A stretch of 64,000 nucleotides of DNA from G965267185 sp965267185 (GTDB lineage Bacteria > Pseudomonadota > Alphaproteobacteria > UBA6615): assembly GCA_965267185.1 (NCBI GenBank), contig OZ253937.1, positions 1,550,001 through 1,614,000 of the forward strand. Direction: 5' to 3'. A program made the translations under genes and the position numbers. Within the stretch, counting starts at the first letter, position 1, and each line of letters opens with the position of its first letter. Below, in pieces: positions 1-9,122 of the stretch. The notes under the pieces were generated by a model. That model made no database searches, was not told where the DNA came from, and was given only the letters and a program-made list of their open reading frames with translations.

Positions 1-314
1 CGTCGAGCAATTTGGCGTAGATGCCGGGCACGTTTTTCGGGTTCGTCTGGTCGTCGTAGAACACGAGTTCGACTTGACGTCCGAGCATACCGCCCTTGGC
101 GTTGATGTCGTCGCGCCAGATCTTCATCGCTTCCAGCGACTGTTTGCCGCCACCGGCCAACGCGCCGGTGAGCGCCATGCTAAATCCGACCTTGATGGGG
201 TCTTTGCTTTGCGCCTGAGCAACCGGCGTAAATGCGCTCGTCAGTGCAAATGCCGCTACGAACAAACCGGTTAGCAGCATCGAACGCACGCGAGACTTCA
301 AAATTCTTGTCATG
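1..314 (-). CDS. Branched-chain amino-acid type ABC transporter substrate-binding protein (5' part only)
   Basis: Only the first 104 or so codons lie in the window; the gene runs off the left edge. The translation starts with a basic n-region and a hydrophobic stretch ending in VAQAQS, a clear Sec signal peptide with likely cleavage after AQA. It is followed by IKVGFSMALTGALAGGG and the GGMLGRQVELVFYDDQ motif typical of LivK/Leu-Ile-Val-binding family periplasmic receptors. I chose the ATG at 314 because the GGGAGG box lies 8 bases before it, whereas the ATG at 320 has only 2 bases of spacing. The ligand cannot be told from this fragment; in this family it ranges from branched-chain amino acids to amides, urea and aromatic acids. 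Confidence 0.9.
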
Positions 315-665
315 TTCATCGCCTCCCTATTGGCAGATCGTTCACACGGATTCACGCACCGTTGAACAAATCTATTTCTTCTAGAAACTCCTACAACTGA
401 CTCATATCAAATATGAAACAGATCTTTCGTCTGCTTGTGCCGTAGCTGCAGGTTCGTCTCACTTTCCTATCTCTCTACATAAGCTCACGCTTATGTGAAT
501 CCCATGATTACCGATGTCGCCCCCTTTCGGCAAGGGTGTTGTGCGCAAAGGGAAAAATGTCGCAGGACATAGGGCACCATCTTGCGCCTGCCCACCTTGC
601 GTCTTAGCGTAGAAAACCCGGCGCATTCAGCGCTGGCGGGCAACTCAACAGGACAAACGGACGTT
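315..665. other. Divergent intergenic region, no gene seen
   Basis: About 350 bases separate the divergent binding-protein and SDR genes. The part at 350-480 is AT-richer than its surroundings and should hold the promoters of both genes. Apart from a perfect 8-bp inverted repeat at 477-496, I see no RNA gene or coding potential that resembles its neighbours. Confidence 0.5.
477..496. promoter_or_regulatory. Perfect inverted repeat (8-bp arms, 4-base loop), possible operator
   Basis: ACATAAGC and GCTTATGT flank TCAC. The element lies between two divergent genes, about 160 bases upstream of the binding-protein start and 170 upstream of the SDR start. That position suits a regulator site better than a terminator, and there is no T-run on either side. 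The function is inferred from symmetry and position only. Confidence 0.35.
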
Positions 666-1532
666 ATGGCCGAATATTCACTCGAGGGCCGCGTTGTTAT
701 CGTTACCGGCGCGGGGCGCGGATTGGGACGCGCGATGACGGAAGCGCTGACCGAAGCGGGCGCCAATGTGGTCGCGGCGGCCCACATCAGCGACGATTTT
801 CCCGAGCTCGAGGCCGCCTGCGAGGGCCAACCCGGGCAGGTCCATTGTATCACCGCTGATATCCGCCAAGCCGAAGATTGCGACCGGATCGTCGCTACTG
901 CGCTCGAGAGATTCGGCGGGCTCCACGGTCTGGTCAACAATGCCGGCCTCACCTTCACCTACATCTGGCCCGACGCATACCGCCGCGAGTCCTGGACCAA
1001 GCACAAGCGGTTCCCGCGGTTCTACGAAGCCGCCGACGAAGTGATCGAAAACGTTATCGCCACCAACTTCACCGGCGCGGACCGGCTGGCGCGGCGGGTG
1101 GCCCCGCTGATGGTCGAGCAAGGCTGGGGCCGCATCGTCAACGTCACGACCATGTACAAAACGATGACCCGGCCGGGCTCGTCGCCATACGGGCCCTCCA
1201 AAGCGGCGCTGGAGTGCGCCACCCAGATTTGGCACCAGGATCTCGAAGGCACCGGCGTGACGGTCAACATCCTAAATCCCGGCGCCGGCGCGGTGACGCC
1301 CGGCATGGCGGAGGAAATGAAACAGATGAGCCGGGAGGCGGAAACGCCGATCCTGATCGAGCCCGAGCTGTACAAAGCACCGATCGTGTGGCTGATGTCG
1401 GACGCCACCGACGGTATCAGCGGTATGCGCTACGACGCTAAACCCTGGGATTCGTCAAAGCCCGCCGCCCAAGAGGGCGAGCGAATCGGCGCCAAGGCCG
1501 GCGTGCTTCTCTACTCGATGCCCGACGACTAG
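666..1532 (+). CDS. Short-chain dehydrogenase/reductase
   Basis: The protein has 288 residues. It has the classical SDR layout: TGAGRGLG cofactor loop near residue 15, NNAG after strand 4, and YGPSK with the catalytic Tyr and Lys near residue 180. It is somewhat longer than the usual 250 residues, with an insert after NNAG (YIWPDAYRRESWTKHKRF) and a C-terminal extension that probably shapes the substrate pocket. The start at 666 fits the SDR N-terminus; upstream in-frame codons give sequence without SDR character. The substrate is unknown. The MFS permease gene starts 19 bases downstream, so the two are likely cotranscribed, and the permease may import the substrate. Confidence 0.85.
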   Translation: MAEYSLEGRVVIVTGAGRGLGRAMTEALTEAGANVVAAAHISDDFPELEAACEGQPGQVHCITADIRQAEDCDRIVATALERFGGLHGLVNNAGLTFTYIWPDAYRRESWTKHKRFPRFYEAADEVIENVIATNFTGADRLARRVAPLMVEQGWGRIVNVTTMYKTMTRPGSSPYGPSKAALECATQIWHQDLEGTGVTVNILNPGAGAVTPGMAEEMKQMSREAETPILIEPELYKAPIVWLMSDATDGISGMRYDAKPWDSSKPAAQEGERIGAKAGVLLYSMPDD

Positions 1533-1551
1533 CCCTCATTCTCTTTTCTAG

Positions 1552-2766
1552 ATGACATCCGACGCCCCGGCGGCCGCACAGTCCTACGTTGGACCAACGA
1601 TCTTTCTGACCCTGACTCAGGCGATGATCTCGTGGGCGGTTTTCGCACCCCCGGTGATCGCCAAACAAGCACTGCCGGAGATGGGACTCGATCCGATCTG
1701 GATCGGCGCTCAACCAACGATCGTTTTCATCGCGGCAATGTTCAGCGCGGTGCTGGCCAGTTCGTGGGTGGCTCGGATCAATCCCATGCGCGCCACCCAG
1801 TTGTTCGTGCTGTTTTGCGTGATCGGGTCCGCTTTGATCGCCAGCGGATCGATTATTCTGGTGGTGATCGGCAGCGCCTTTATCGGTGCGGCCCTCGGCC
1901 CCGCAACACCGGCAAGCTCGCACATCTTGGCTCGAGTCACCCCCGGGCGCCTGCGGCCATTGGTTTTTTCTGTCCGGCAAACCGGCGTCACTCTCGGCGG
2001 CGTGCTGGCCGGCTTCGTGACACCGGTCCTGGTAAAGGCTTGGGACTGGCAGACGGCAATGTGGGCCGTCTCCGCCGCTTGCCTTCTTACCTTGGCGCTC
2101 GTCGAGATTTGGGTGCGCGACTACCGTATCCATGCCGATCCAACCGTCGAACGGCGCACAGATATTCTCACTCCCGTCCGGTTGGTCTTCTCAATCCCTT
2201 CGCTTCGCTGGCTCACCGTGGGTGTCGTGCCCCTCGTCATCGCCCAGTACGGTTTGACCACGTTTCTCGTTCTCTACCTGCAGGAAGACATCAAGCTGTC
2301 GATCGTTACTGCGGGCTGGATCTTGGGCAGCGCGCAGGCGGCAGGCGGCGCCGGGCGTATTCTCTTCGGCATGATTGCCGGCCGCTTTATCGCGCCGCTC
2401 TATGTGCTAATGGCGCTCGCCATCGCCGCAATCGCGGCCTCACTGCTAACGGCGGCGCTAACAACCGCTTGGCCGCTGGTATTGGTTTACCTTGTCGGCA
2501 TCGTGTTCGGCGCCAGCGCCGCTGGCTGGAACGGCGTTTTTCTTGCCGAGGCAGCGCGGTTGTCGCCACCGGGAGCGATCAGCCGCGTTACCGGCGGCAT
2601 CGCCTTCATCATTTTCGGCGGTATCGTCATCGGCCCGGCCGGTTTCGCTTTTCTCATCGAGCAAACCAGCTTCCCGGTCGCCTACATGTTCACCGGCGCG
2701 CTTCTCGTTGTCAGCGTTTATGCTTTCCTGAAGACTCGCACGATCGGCACGACACAATCGCCCTAA
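1552..2766 (+). CDS. MFS transporter
   Basis: The protein has 404 residues and about 12 hydrophobic segments separated by short polar loops, with a longer central loop near residues 195-215 (RDYRIHADPTVERRTD), the usual 6+6 MFS arrangement. The loop after TM2 (SSWVARINPMRATQL) has the character of a degenerate MFS motif A. No signature I can read gives the substrate. The gene follows the SDR gene by 19 bases on the same strand, which suggests a two-gene uptake-and-oxidation unit. Confidence 0.85.
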   Translation: MTSDAPAAAQSYVGPTIFLTLTQAMISWAVFAPPVIAKQALPEMGLDPIWIGAQPTIVFIAAMFSAVLASSWVARINPMRATQLFVLFCVIGSALIASGSIILVVIGSAFIGAALGPATPASSHILARVTPGRLRPLVFSVRQTGVTLGGVLAGFVTPVLVKAWDWQTAMWAVSAACLLTLALVEIWVRDYRIHADPTVERRTDILTPVRLVFSIPSLRWLTVGVVPLVIAQYGLTTFLVLYLQEDIKLSIVTAGWILGSAQAAGGAGRILFGMIAGRFIAPLYVLMALAIAAIAASLLTAALTTAWPLVLVYLVGIVFGASAAGWNGVFLAEAARLSPPGAISRVTGGIAFIIFGGIVIGPAGFAFLIEQTSFPVAYMFTGALLVVSVYAFLKTRTIGTTQSP

Positions 2767-2826
2767 CCAATGTTAGTGCGCCGCAATGCCTTGGCGCTGA
2801 GCCCATGGTGTCTTAAGTAACGCTGT

Positions 2827-3336
2827 ATGTATTCCATCGGCGACATCGTCGCGGTCAACGACCGCATGCAAAGCGGCTACAGCTACGAGATTTCGGCCGC
2901 TACAGGCAGAGATTTTGCACCAGATTTTGAGCCCTTTTACGCACCGAATGAAATGCTCGCGCTTGGCGTGTTCGAGGGTAAGTATTGCAACGACTGCCGT
3001 GACGAACTGCCCGCCGACTGGTACGAGACCGCCAAAATAGCCGACCAGCCGGACCCATCGCTTAATTGCTTCGGCGTCAAAAGCCGCCAGCCACTGTCGG
3101 TGTGGCGCGAAAAGGGTTGGATCGTGGGGCCCGATCCGCGCGGCTGGTTCCAGTGGTATTGCCGTTACTATCTCGGGCGGCGGCTGCCCGAGATCGATGC
3201 TCACCAGATCAAGCGGTGGCGTAGCTTCGCGCGCCACGCCGCGCAGGTGCGCAAGAATTGCGAACCGGGAGACGTCTACTGCCGCCCGCGCCAACGCCAG
3301 GCGCTGCTGCAGTGGTCCTACGACCCCTTTATCTGA
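2827..3336 (+). CDS. Conserved-looking hypothetical protein
   Basis: I do not recognise a named family for this 169-residue protein. It is rich in Trp, Tyr and Arg and carries a compact cysteine pair (KYCNDCRDELPADWYE, near residues 56-72). It ends in an aromatic and basic segment (GWFQWYCRYYLGRRLPEIDAHQIKRW) that resembles small nucleic-acid or phosphate-binding folds only in composition. There is no signal peptide or membrane segment. The composition and the even spread of charged residues look like a real soluble protein. Its last 19 bases overlap the 3' end of the convergent dehydrogenase gene on the other strand. Confidence 0.65.
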   Translation: MYSIGDIVAVNDRMQSGYSYEISAATGRDFAPDFEPFYAPNEMLALGVFEGKYCNDCRDELPADWYETAKIADQPDPSLNCFGVKSRQPLSVWREKGWIVGPDPRGWFQWYCRYYLGRRLPEIDAHQIKRWRSFARHAAQVRKNCEPGDVYCRPRQRQALLQWSYDPFI

Positions 3337-4202
3337 CCATCCGCTTCGAGCGCTTCGAACACGGCGGCAAGTTCGTCGTCGAGGCGGCCCATGTCGCCGA
3401 GCTTGTCGAAGTAGCGCGCCGCGGTGGCTACGATCGGCGCCGGCACGCCCAACTGCTCGGCGTGGTCGACGATGTAATGTAAGTCCTTATGGACCAAACG
3501 GGCGGGAGCCGTCGGCGGTTGCCACCTACGTTCGGCCATAATCGGCGCGCGGAGCTCGAATTGGGTCGAAGTGGCGACGCTGGGTTTCACGACATCGATG
3601 ATTTGCTGCGGATCGAGCCCGGACCGCATGCCCATGAGCAGCGCTTCGGCCGCCACCATCGTGTGCCCGGCAACCAGCGTGTTGAGCACGAATTTGAGTT
3701 TCATGCCGCTCGCAAACGCGCCGACATAGGGACATTTCGGCGCCAGCGCCTCGAGTGCGGGGCGTACCACCTCGCAGGCCGCTTCATCGCCGCTCATCAT
3801 GATCACCGCGCGGCCGCTCTCCATTGCGGCGGGCGTTCCGCTGATCGGCGCATCGAGCATTACCGTGCCAGTGGGGTCGAGCGCCGCCTTAATCCGCTCT
3901 TTTTGCGCCACCGCGAAGGTCCCCATATCGGCGACGATCAAACCTGTCCTGCCGCCCGCGGCTAACCCGTCGTCGCCGAGATACGCCATTTCCATGGCAT
4001 CTTCGTTGGCCAGCGCGACAATAACGAGTTCCGCCTTGTTGCCTAGCTCTTTGGCGTTGGCGACAAGTTCGCCGCCGGCGCCCGGCAGCCACTGCGCGCT
4101 CGGACGATCGACCGCGAGCACAGCGTAGCCTTCGGCCAGCAATAACCGGGCAGCCATCCCGCCGATATTGCCCAACCCGAGGATCCCAACCGCTTCGGTC
4201 AT
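3318..4202 (-). CDS. NAD(P)-dependent oxidoreductase, 3-hydroxyisobutyrate dehydrogenase family
   Basis: The protein has 294 residues, normal for the beta-hydroxyacid dehydrogenase family. The Rossmann motif GILGLGNIGG is at the N-terminus. The segment DAPISGTPAAMESG matches the family's substrate-binding signature, and GMKLKFVLNTL contains the conserved Lys and Asn of the active-site helix. It oxidises a 3-hydroxy carboxylate or reduces a semialdehyde; the exact substrate cannot be read. The ATG at 4202 follows a strong GGAGGGG box. It is the last gene of a minus-strand catabolic operon and lies 18 bases after the acyl-CoA ligase stop codon. Confidence 0.85.
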   Translation of the reverse strand: MTEAVGILGLGNIGGMAARLLLAEGYAVLAVDRPSAQWLPGAGGELVANAKELGNKAELVIVALANEDAMEMAYLGDDGLAAGGRTGLIVADMGTFAVAQKERIKAALDPTGTVMLDAPISGTPAAMESGRAVIMMSGDEAACEVVRPALEALAPKCPYVGAFASGMKLKFVLNTLVAGHTMVAAEALLMGMRSGLDPQQIIDVVKPSVATSTQFELRAPIMAERRWQPPTAPARLVHKDLHYIVDHAEQLGVPAPIVATAARYFDKLGDMGRLDDELAAVFEALEADGQIKGS

Positions 4203-4220
4203 CGGCCCCTCCGTTCTTAA

Positions 4221-5777
4221 CTAGATGCGCCGGTCGTGACCTTCCCAGAAATGGTCGCGGATATCCTTCTTGCGCACCTTACCGACGGCGCTACGCGGCA
4301 GTTCGTCCCAAAACGCTACCGCCTTGGGCGCTTTCACGCCGCCCAACTCTTCCTTGCACAGATCGATAATTTCAGCCTCGCCGGCTGCTGCACCGGGTTT
4401 TAACTCGACCACGGCCGTGACCGCCTCGCCCCACTTCTCGTCCGGCGCGCCGACCACCGCGCAATCCTGCACCGCCGGATGGGTCCAGATCACCTGCTCG
4501 ACCTCGCTGGGATAGACGTTGAACCCGCCCGAGATGATCATGTCCTTCTTGCGGTCGACGATATAGATGTAGCCATCCTCATCCTTGTGCCCAATATCGC
4601 CGGTGCGGTGCCACCCGTTGCCGGTCGTCACTTCCGCAGTGGCTTCCGGGTTCTTGTAATACCCCGCCATGACGAGCTGCCCGCGCACCACGATCTCGCC
4701 GCGCTCGCCGGGCGGAAGAATATTTTCGTCGTCGTCCATGATCTCGACGGGCGTGAGCAGGCCAGGCCGACCACAACTGGCAAGCCGGTGCGTTTTGTTG
4801 GTCTCGATGGCTTCCACATGCTCAGCAGGTGAAAAATAGGTGCAGATCATCGGCGCTTCGGCCTGGCCGTAGGTCTGGGTCATGATCGGGCCGAATATGT
4901 CCATCGCCTCGCGCAGCTTCTCCACCGACATGGGCGCGGCGGCGTAGACGAAATACTCCAGCGACGAGTAGTCGAAGTTGCGCACTTGGTCGTGGGCGAG
5001 CATCACGTAGATCGCCGTCGGCGGCAGAAACAGATAGGTCACGCCGTATTTCTCGATGTTCTCCATCAGTTGCGGCAGCTGCACACCATTCATGATCACG
5101 TTCGTGGCGCCATGCCCCATGAGACTGAGCGCGACGACGCCAGCGGCGTGGGTCATCGGCGCGGCGCACAAATGCACCGGCGGTTTGTCCGGAGGCATGT
5201 GCAGCATCATCTCGGCAACCATGATTTCGAACAAAGAATGGGGCCACAGAATGCCTTTCGGCTGCCCCGTCGTGCCGCCGGACGAAAAGATGCCGCAGAT
5301 CTCATTGGGATCGTCGGGGAAAGGCGGCATCACGCCGTCATGGCCGGCGACGAAATCGGCGAATGACGGCGCATCGGCACCCAGCTTATCGATGCATACG
5401 AAATTCGCGATGTTCGGGCATTCCTCGCGGATTACCGCCACATTGTCCTCGAACGACGAGTGGTAGAAGAGAAACGCCGCCTCGTTGTGATTGAGGATGT
5501 AGCAATTCTCGCGCACCGCGTTGCGCGCGTTGATCGGCACCCAGGCGCCGCCGGCCCGGTACAAGCCGAGCAGCGCGTCGAACGCGCCGGGGTGATTGGG
5601 GCTGTAGATGGCCGCCTTTTGACCGTGGGTGAACCCGGCGGCATGCATGGCGAGCGCCGTGCGGTGCGACATGACTTGCGCGTCGCGGTAGGAAGTCGCC
5701 ACCCCGTCTTCATCGATCATGAACGCGCGCTCAGGATTGAGCAGCGCGCCCCGGTCGAAGAAGTCGATCACCCGCAT
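4221..5777 (-). CDS. AMP-dependent acyl-CoA synthetase/ligase
   Basis: The protein has 518 residues. It belongs to the ANL superfamily: the phosphate-binding loop SSGGTTGQPKG lies near residue 170, YGQAEAP near 320, the hinge TGDIGHKDEDGYIYIVDRKKD near 415, and the adenylation lysine in SAVGKVRKKDIR near the C-terminus. It forms an acyl-AMP and then an acyl-CoA from a carboxylate; the substrate is unknown. I start at 5777 (MRVIDFF) behind a GGGAAGAG box, because the in-frame extension upstream reads into a palindromic repeat. It sits in a putative beta-oxidation-like operon with thiolase, quinone oxidoreductase, SDR and a hydroxyacid dehydrogenase. Confidence 0.88.
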   Translation of the reverse strand: MRVIDFFDRGALLNPERAFMIDEDGVATSYRDAQVMSHRTALAMHAAGFTHGQKAAIYSPNHPGAFDALLGLYRAGGAWVPINARNAVRENCYILNHNEAAFLFYHSSFEDNVAVIREECPNIANFVCIDKLGADAPSFADFVAGHDGVMPPFPDDPNEICGIFSSGGTTGQPKGILWPHSLFEIMVAEMMLHMPPDKPPVHLCAAPMTHAAGVVALSLMGHGATNVIMNGVQLPQLMENIEKYGVTYLFLPPTAIYVMLAHDQVRNFDYSSLEYFVYAAAPMSVEKLREAMDIFGPIMTQTYGQAEAPMICTYFSPAEHVEAIETNKTHRLASCGRPGLLTPVEIMDDDENILPPGERGEIVVRGQLVMAGYYKNPEATAEVTTGNGWHRTGDIGHKDEDGYIYIVDRKKDMIISGGFNVYPSEVEQVIWTHPAVQDCAVVGAPDEKWGEAVTAVVELKPGAAAGEAEIIDLCKEELGGVKAPKAVAFWDELPRSAVGKVRKKDIRDHFWEGHDRRI

Positions 5778-5806
5778 ATTCGTCTCTTCCCGCAGAAGAA
5801 TGTCAC

Positions 5807-5935
5807 CAAGCCCCTCTCCCATGGGGAGAGGGGTTGGGGTGAGGGGGTAAGACCCATCCGAGTCTCCTCGTCTGCACCGTAAACCCTCACCCGGCTCGCT
5901 ACACTCGCCACCCTCTCCCTCAGGGAGAGGGTTTG
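5807..5935. repeat. Dispersed palindromic repeat, family 1, copy A
   Basis: The element has two terminal hairpins, CCCCTCTCCC/GGGGAGAGGGG at one end and CCCTCTCCC/GGGAGAGGG at the other. They are joined by a GTTGGGGTGAGGG segment, a variable middle, and CCTCACCCGGCTCGC. The same mosaic recurs at 12701, 15786 and 29099, with a fragment at 16350. It lies between the thiolase and the acyl-CoA ligase genes and may form a strong structure in the operon transcript. Confidence 0.85.
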
Positions 5936-5939
5936 TTAC

Positions 5940-7178
5940 CTACGTGCGCCCCAATATGGTCAAGCAGGCCGCCGCTTCCTCGATGCCGTGGAAGCCACCG
6001 CCATTCTCGGCAATGGCGAAACGGGCTCCCTCGACCTGCCGGCCGCCGGCCTCGCCGCGCAATTGCGCGACCAGTTCGAAAACTTGCGCCAAGCCGGTCG
6101 CGCCGACCGGATGACCCTTGGATTCAAGCCCGCCCGACGGGTTGACGGGAATGCGGCCGCCGAGCCGCGTTTCGCCCGCCAGGGTTGTCGGCCCGCCCTC
6201 GCCGAAGCCGCAGAAGCCGAGATTTTCGATCTGCTGGATCTCGGCGAACGCCGTGGCGTCGTGGACTTCGGCGACATCCATATCGTCGGGGCCCAAGCCC
6301 GCTTCCTCATAGGCGGCGTTCGCCGCCAAATGGGTAATGTGTTTGTCGACTTCTTCCGGCTCGCGGTCGCTGCCGCTGCGCAAAACGGTCGCCTCGATCT
6401 TGACCGCGCGATCCCGGTCGAATCGGTCGAGCTCCTCTTCCCGGCACAGAACGGCCGCCGCCGCCCCATCGGAAATCGGCGAGCACATGGGCAAAGTCAG
6501 GGGCCAGCTGATCTTGCGCGCCGTCAGCACTTCATCGACGGTCATAGGCTCTTGGTATTGCGACAGCGGGTTGTGCCGGGAATGGTCGTGGTTCTTGGCG
6601 GCGACCGCCGCGATCTGCGCTTGCGTGGTGCCGAAGGTTTTCATGTGGAATTTCGCTAGCGCGGCGTAGACATCCATGAAGATGCTCCGCTGACCGGTAT
6701 CTTCGTCACCGTCCGGATCGTCGACGCCCGCGCCCATCGCCAGCAGGCGCGCCGTCGTCGCCTCGGCGGTGTGGACGTCCCAGCCGCCGTCGAAGACGCG
6801 GAACATCAGCTCGCGGTCTTCGGAGAACATCTTCTCCGCGCCAACCGCCAGCGCAACGCCGCCGCGGCCCGCCTTGAGCCAGGTCGCGGCCATATCGAGC
6901 GCCGTCGAGGCGCTGGCGCAGGCGTTTTCCACGTTGGTGATGGGAATGCCGGCAAATCCCATCGTGCGCAGCGCGATCTCGCCAGGGATTGATGACTGGC
7001 CCTCAATTACGGCCTGCGCGGCATTGGCGAAATACGCGGCTTCAATATCGGCGATAGCGGCGCCGGCGTCGGTCAGCGCCGCCCCGACCGCCGTGTCGGT
7101 CATCTGCTTGATCGAGCGGTCGAGATACTTGCCGAACGGCGTCATGCCGACGCCGACAATATAGATGTCCGCCATCAT
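5940..7178 (-). CDS. Thiolase family protein (SCP-x / lipid-transfer type acyltransferase)
   Basis: The protein has 412 residues. The nucleophile cysteine is in VENACASASTALDMAA near residue 88, and GHPVGATGLAQ carries the catalytic His near residue 345. The C-terminal AENGGGFHGIEEAAACL replaces the classical CxGxG loop, as in SCP-x type thiolases found with steroid, fatty-acid and aromatic catabolic operons. It should cleave a 3-oxoacyl-CoA to release acetyl-CoA or propionyl-CoA. Two adjacent ATGs (7178, 7175) follow a GGAG box and either may be used. It starts 16 bases after the quinone oxidoreductase gene ends. Confidence 0.85.
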   Translation of the reverse strand: MMADIYIVGVGMTPFGKYLDRSIKQMTDTAVGAALTDAGAAIADIEAAYFANAAQAVIEGQSSIPGEIALRTMGFAGIPITNVENACASASTALDMAATWLKAGRGGVALAVGAEKMFSEDRELMFRVFDGGWDVHTAEATTARLLAMGAGVDDPDGDEDTGQRSIFMDVYAALAKFHMKTFGTTQAQIAAVAAKNHDHSRHNPLSQYQEPMTVDEVLTARKISWPLTLPMCSPISDGAAAAVLCREEELDRFDRDRAVKIEATVLRSGSDREPEEVDKHITHLAANAAYEEAGLGPDDMDVAEVHDATAFAEIQQIENLGFCGFGEGGPTTLAGETRLGGRIPVNPSGGLESKGHPVGATGLAQVFELVAQLRGEAGGRQVEGARFAIAENGGGFHGIEEAAACLTILGRT

Positions 7179-7194
7179 CCGGCTCCTGCGGTTC

Positions 7195-8172
7195 CTACGG
7201 CACCAACATGCTGATCCCGGTGGTCTTGCGCGATTCCACGTCGCGATGCAGCTTCACCGCGTCTTTCAGCGGGTAGCGCTGATTGATGCGCAGCTTCACC
7301 TTCTTGCTGCGGATCATCGAGAACACACGGCGCGCGCTTTTGCGACGTTCTTCCGGATCGGCAGCGTAGTTGAACAGCGAGGCGCGGACGATGAAGGGTG
7401 CGCGGGCCATAAACGACATGTCGTTCAAGTTCACCGGTGGGATCGGGCCGGACGCGCCGCCGAAGCTCGCCAGCAATCCGCGTGACTTGAGGCACGCCAG
7501 CGAGGTCTCCCACGTGTCCTTGCCGACCGGGTCGTAGACCACGTCGACACCGCGCTTCTTGGTGATCCGCATCACCGCCTTGGTCACATCCTGGCGCGAC
7601 GTGTTGATCGCGTGCTTGGCGCCCGCGGCCAGGATCGCCTTGCATTTCGCGGCTGACGACGCGGTGCCGATCACCGTGGCGCCGCGCGCTTTGGCCCACT
7701 GGCATAGCATCAGACCAACGCCGCCGGCTGCCGAATGCATCAAGACGAAGTCGCCTTTCTTCACCGGATAGACCCGCTCGACCAGCATCTCCACCGTCAT
7801 GCCTTTAAGGTGGGTCGCCGCCGCCTGCTCGTCGGTGATGTCGCGCGGGATCGGGATGCAGATACCCGCAGGCACGTTCTGCGCTTCCGAGTAGGTTCCC
7901 ACCTGACCGATATAAACGACACGCTGGCCTTTCTTCAGGCCCTTCACGCCTGGGCCGACCGCCTCGATCACACCAGCAGCTTCGGAGCCCACGCCGGTCG
8001 GCATCGGTAGCGGATAGCGTCCCATCCGGTGGTTGATGTCGATGAAGTTGAAGCCGATCGCGGTATGACGCACCGTGACCTCGCCGCGTTTCGGTTTACC
8101 GACCTCGACGGTTTTCCACTTCATCGCCGACGGACCGCCGGGCTTGGATACTTGGAACGCTTTAACTTTCAT
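7195..8172 (-). CDS. NADPH:quinone oxidoreductase family (MDR superfamily)
   Basis: The protein has 325 residues. It has the GroES-like N-terminal half, with GFNFIDINHRMGRYP typical of zinc-free quinone oxidoreductases, followed by the Rossmann motif AAGGVGLMLCQWAKARG near residue 155. No structural or catalytic zinc cysteine cluster is visible, consistent with QOR rather than alcohol dehydrogenase. It reduces quinones or activated double bonds using NADPH. It lies in the minus-strand operon between the SDR gene (29 bases upstream) and the thiolase gene (16 bases downstream). Confidence 0.87.
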   Translation of the reverse strand: MKVKAFQVSKPGGPSAMKWKTVEVGKPKRGEVTVRHTAIGFNFIDINHRMGRYPLPMPTGVGSEAAGVIEAVGPGVKGLKKGQRVVYIGQVGTYSEAQNVPAGICIPIPRDITDEQAAATHLKGMTVEMLVERVYPVKKGDFVLMHSAAGGVGLMLCQWAKARGATVIGTASSAAKCKAILAAGAKHAINTSRQDVTKAVMRITKKRGVDVVYDPVGKDTWETSLACLKSRGLLASFGGASGPIPPVNLNDMSFMARAPFIVRASLFNYAADPEERRKSARRVFSMIRSKKVKLRINQRYPLKDAVKLHRDVESRKTTGISMLVP

Positions 8173-8201
8173 GGGACTCTCTCTCGGTTGAGTTATTGCA
8201 G

Positions 8202-8954
8202 TTAGCCGGAGGTCCGGCCCGCATCCACTTTCAGTAAGGTGCCGGTCATGTGCGGCGCTTCGTCGCTTAGCGCGAAGGACACCAGGGCCGCCAATTCCTC
8301 CGGTTCGACCAATTCATCCATCGGGACGTATTTCAGGCCGCGCTCGGCGTAGTCGGCGCCGCCCACCATCAAGGCTTGGGTCCGGGTCACACCGGGCACG
8401 ACGGTGTTACAGCGAATTTTGTCTTCGGCCAGTTCGATCGCCAGCGCGCGCATCATCTGATGCACGCCCCCTTTGCTCGTGGTGTAGGGAATCATGCCGG
8501 GGATCGGCCGGATCGCCGTCGATGAGCCGGTGGCAAGCAGCGAGCCACCCTCACCCTGTTTGAGTAGAACTCTCAACGTCGCCTGCAAGGTGAGGAACAC
8601 GCCGGTCAGGTTCACCGCGACAACCCGGTTCCAGTCGTCGAAGTCCATCTCGGCAAATGAGGTTTGTTTGACGAACGCGCCGGCGTTGGCGACAGCGCCA
8701 TCGAGCCGGCCGAATTTCTCGACCGTGCCGTCGATCATCGCCTGCACTTGGTCGGGCTGGGTCACATCGGTCGGAATCGCCAGGCCGTCGCCGGCGTAGT
8801 TCGACATCGCTGCCACGGTCTCGTCGAGCCCGTCGGCCTGAAGACCAGCGACCGTGACATTAGCGCCGTCACGCGCCGCGCGCAGCGCGATCGCCTGCCC
8901 AATGCCCGACTCACCGCCGGTGACGATGAATACCTTGCCCGATAAATCGCTCAT
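8202..8954 (-). CDS. Short-chain dehydrogenase/reductase
   Basis: The protein has 250 residues, a normal classical SDR length. The motifs are TGGESGIGQ at the cofactor loop, NAGAF after strand 4, SS on strand 5 and YTTSKGG with the catalytic Tyr and Lys near residue 152. I begin at 8954 (MSDLSGK), behind GGGGGGAGAATC; an in-frame ATG at 8972 precedes that box and is unlikely. It is the first gene of the minus-strand operon that ends with the hydroxyacid dehydrogenase at 3318, and it probably oxidises a hydroxyacyl intermediate. Confidence 0.87.
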   Translation of the reverse strand: MSDLSGKVFIVTGGESGIGQAIALRAARDGANVTVAGLQADGLDETVAAMSNYAGDGLAIPTDVTQPDQVQAMIDGTVEKFGRLDGAVANAGAFVKQTSFAEMDFDDWNRVVAVNLTGVFLTLQATLRVLLKQGEGGSLLATGSSTAIRPIPGMIPYTTSKGGVHQMMRALAIELAEDKIRCNTVVPGVTRTQALMVGGADYAERGLKYVPMDELVEPEELAALVSFALSDEAPHMTGTLLKVDAGRTSG

Positions 8955-9122
8955 GATTCTCCCCCCGATCAACGACAGCCCAACGCCAGCGTTCGGCCGC
9001 CCTCGTTATGGTTTCTTCCGCTGTCTCGTGTACGGCGGAATTATTTGGCAAACTGTTCTACAACGTCGCCGCCGCGGCCACCAGAGTAGGCCGGGCGTCA
9101 TAACCGGGGAAGGATTGTTGCC

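Noticed and set aside
5778..5822. N-terminal extension of the acyl-CoA ligase into repeat copy A (start at 5822)
   Set aside because: The extra residues come from the palindrome and precede the ribosome binding site for the ATG at 5777.
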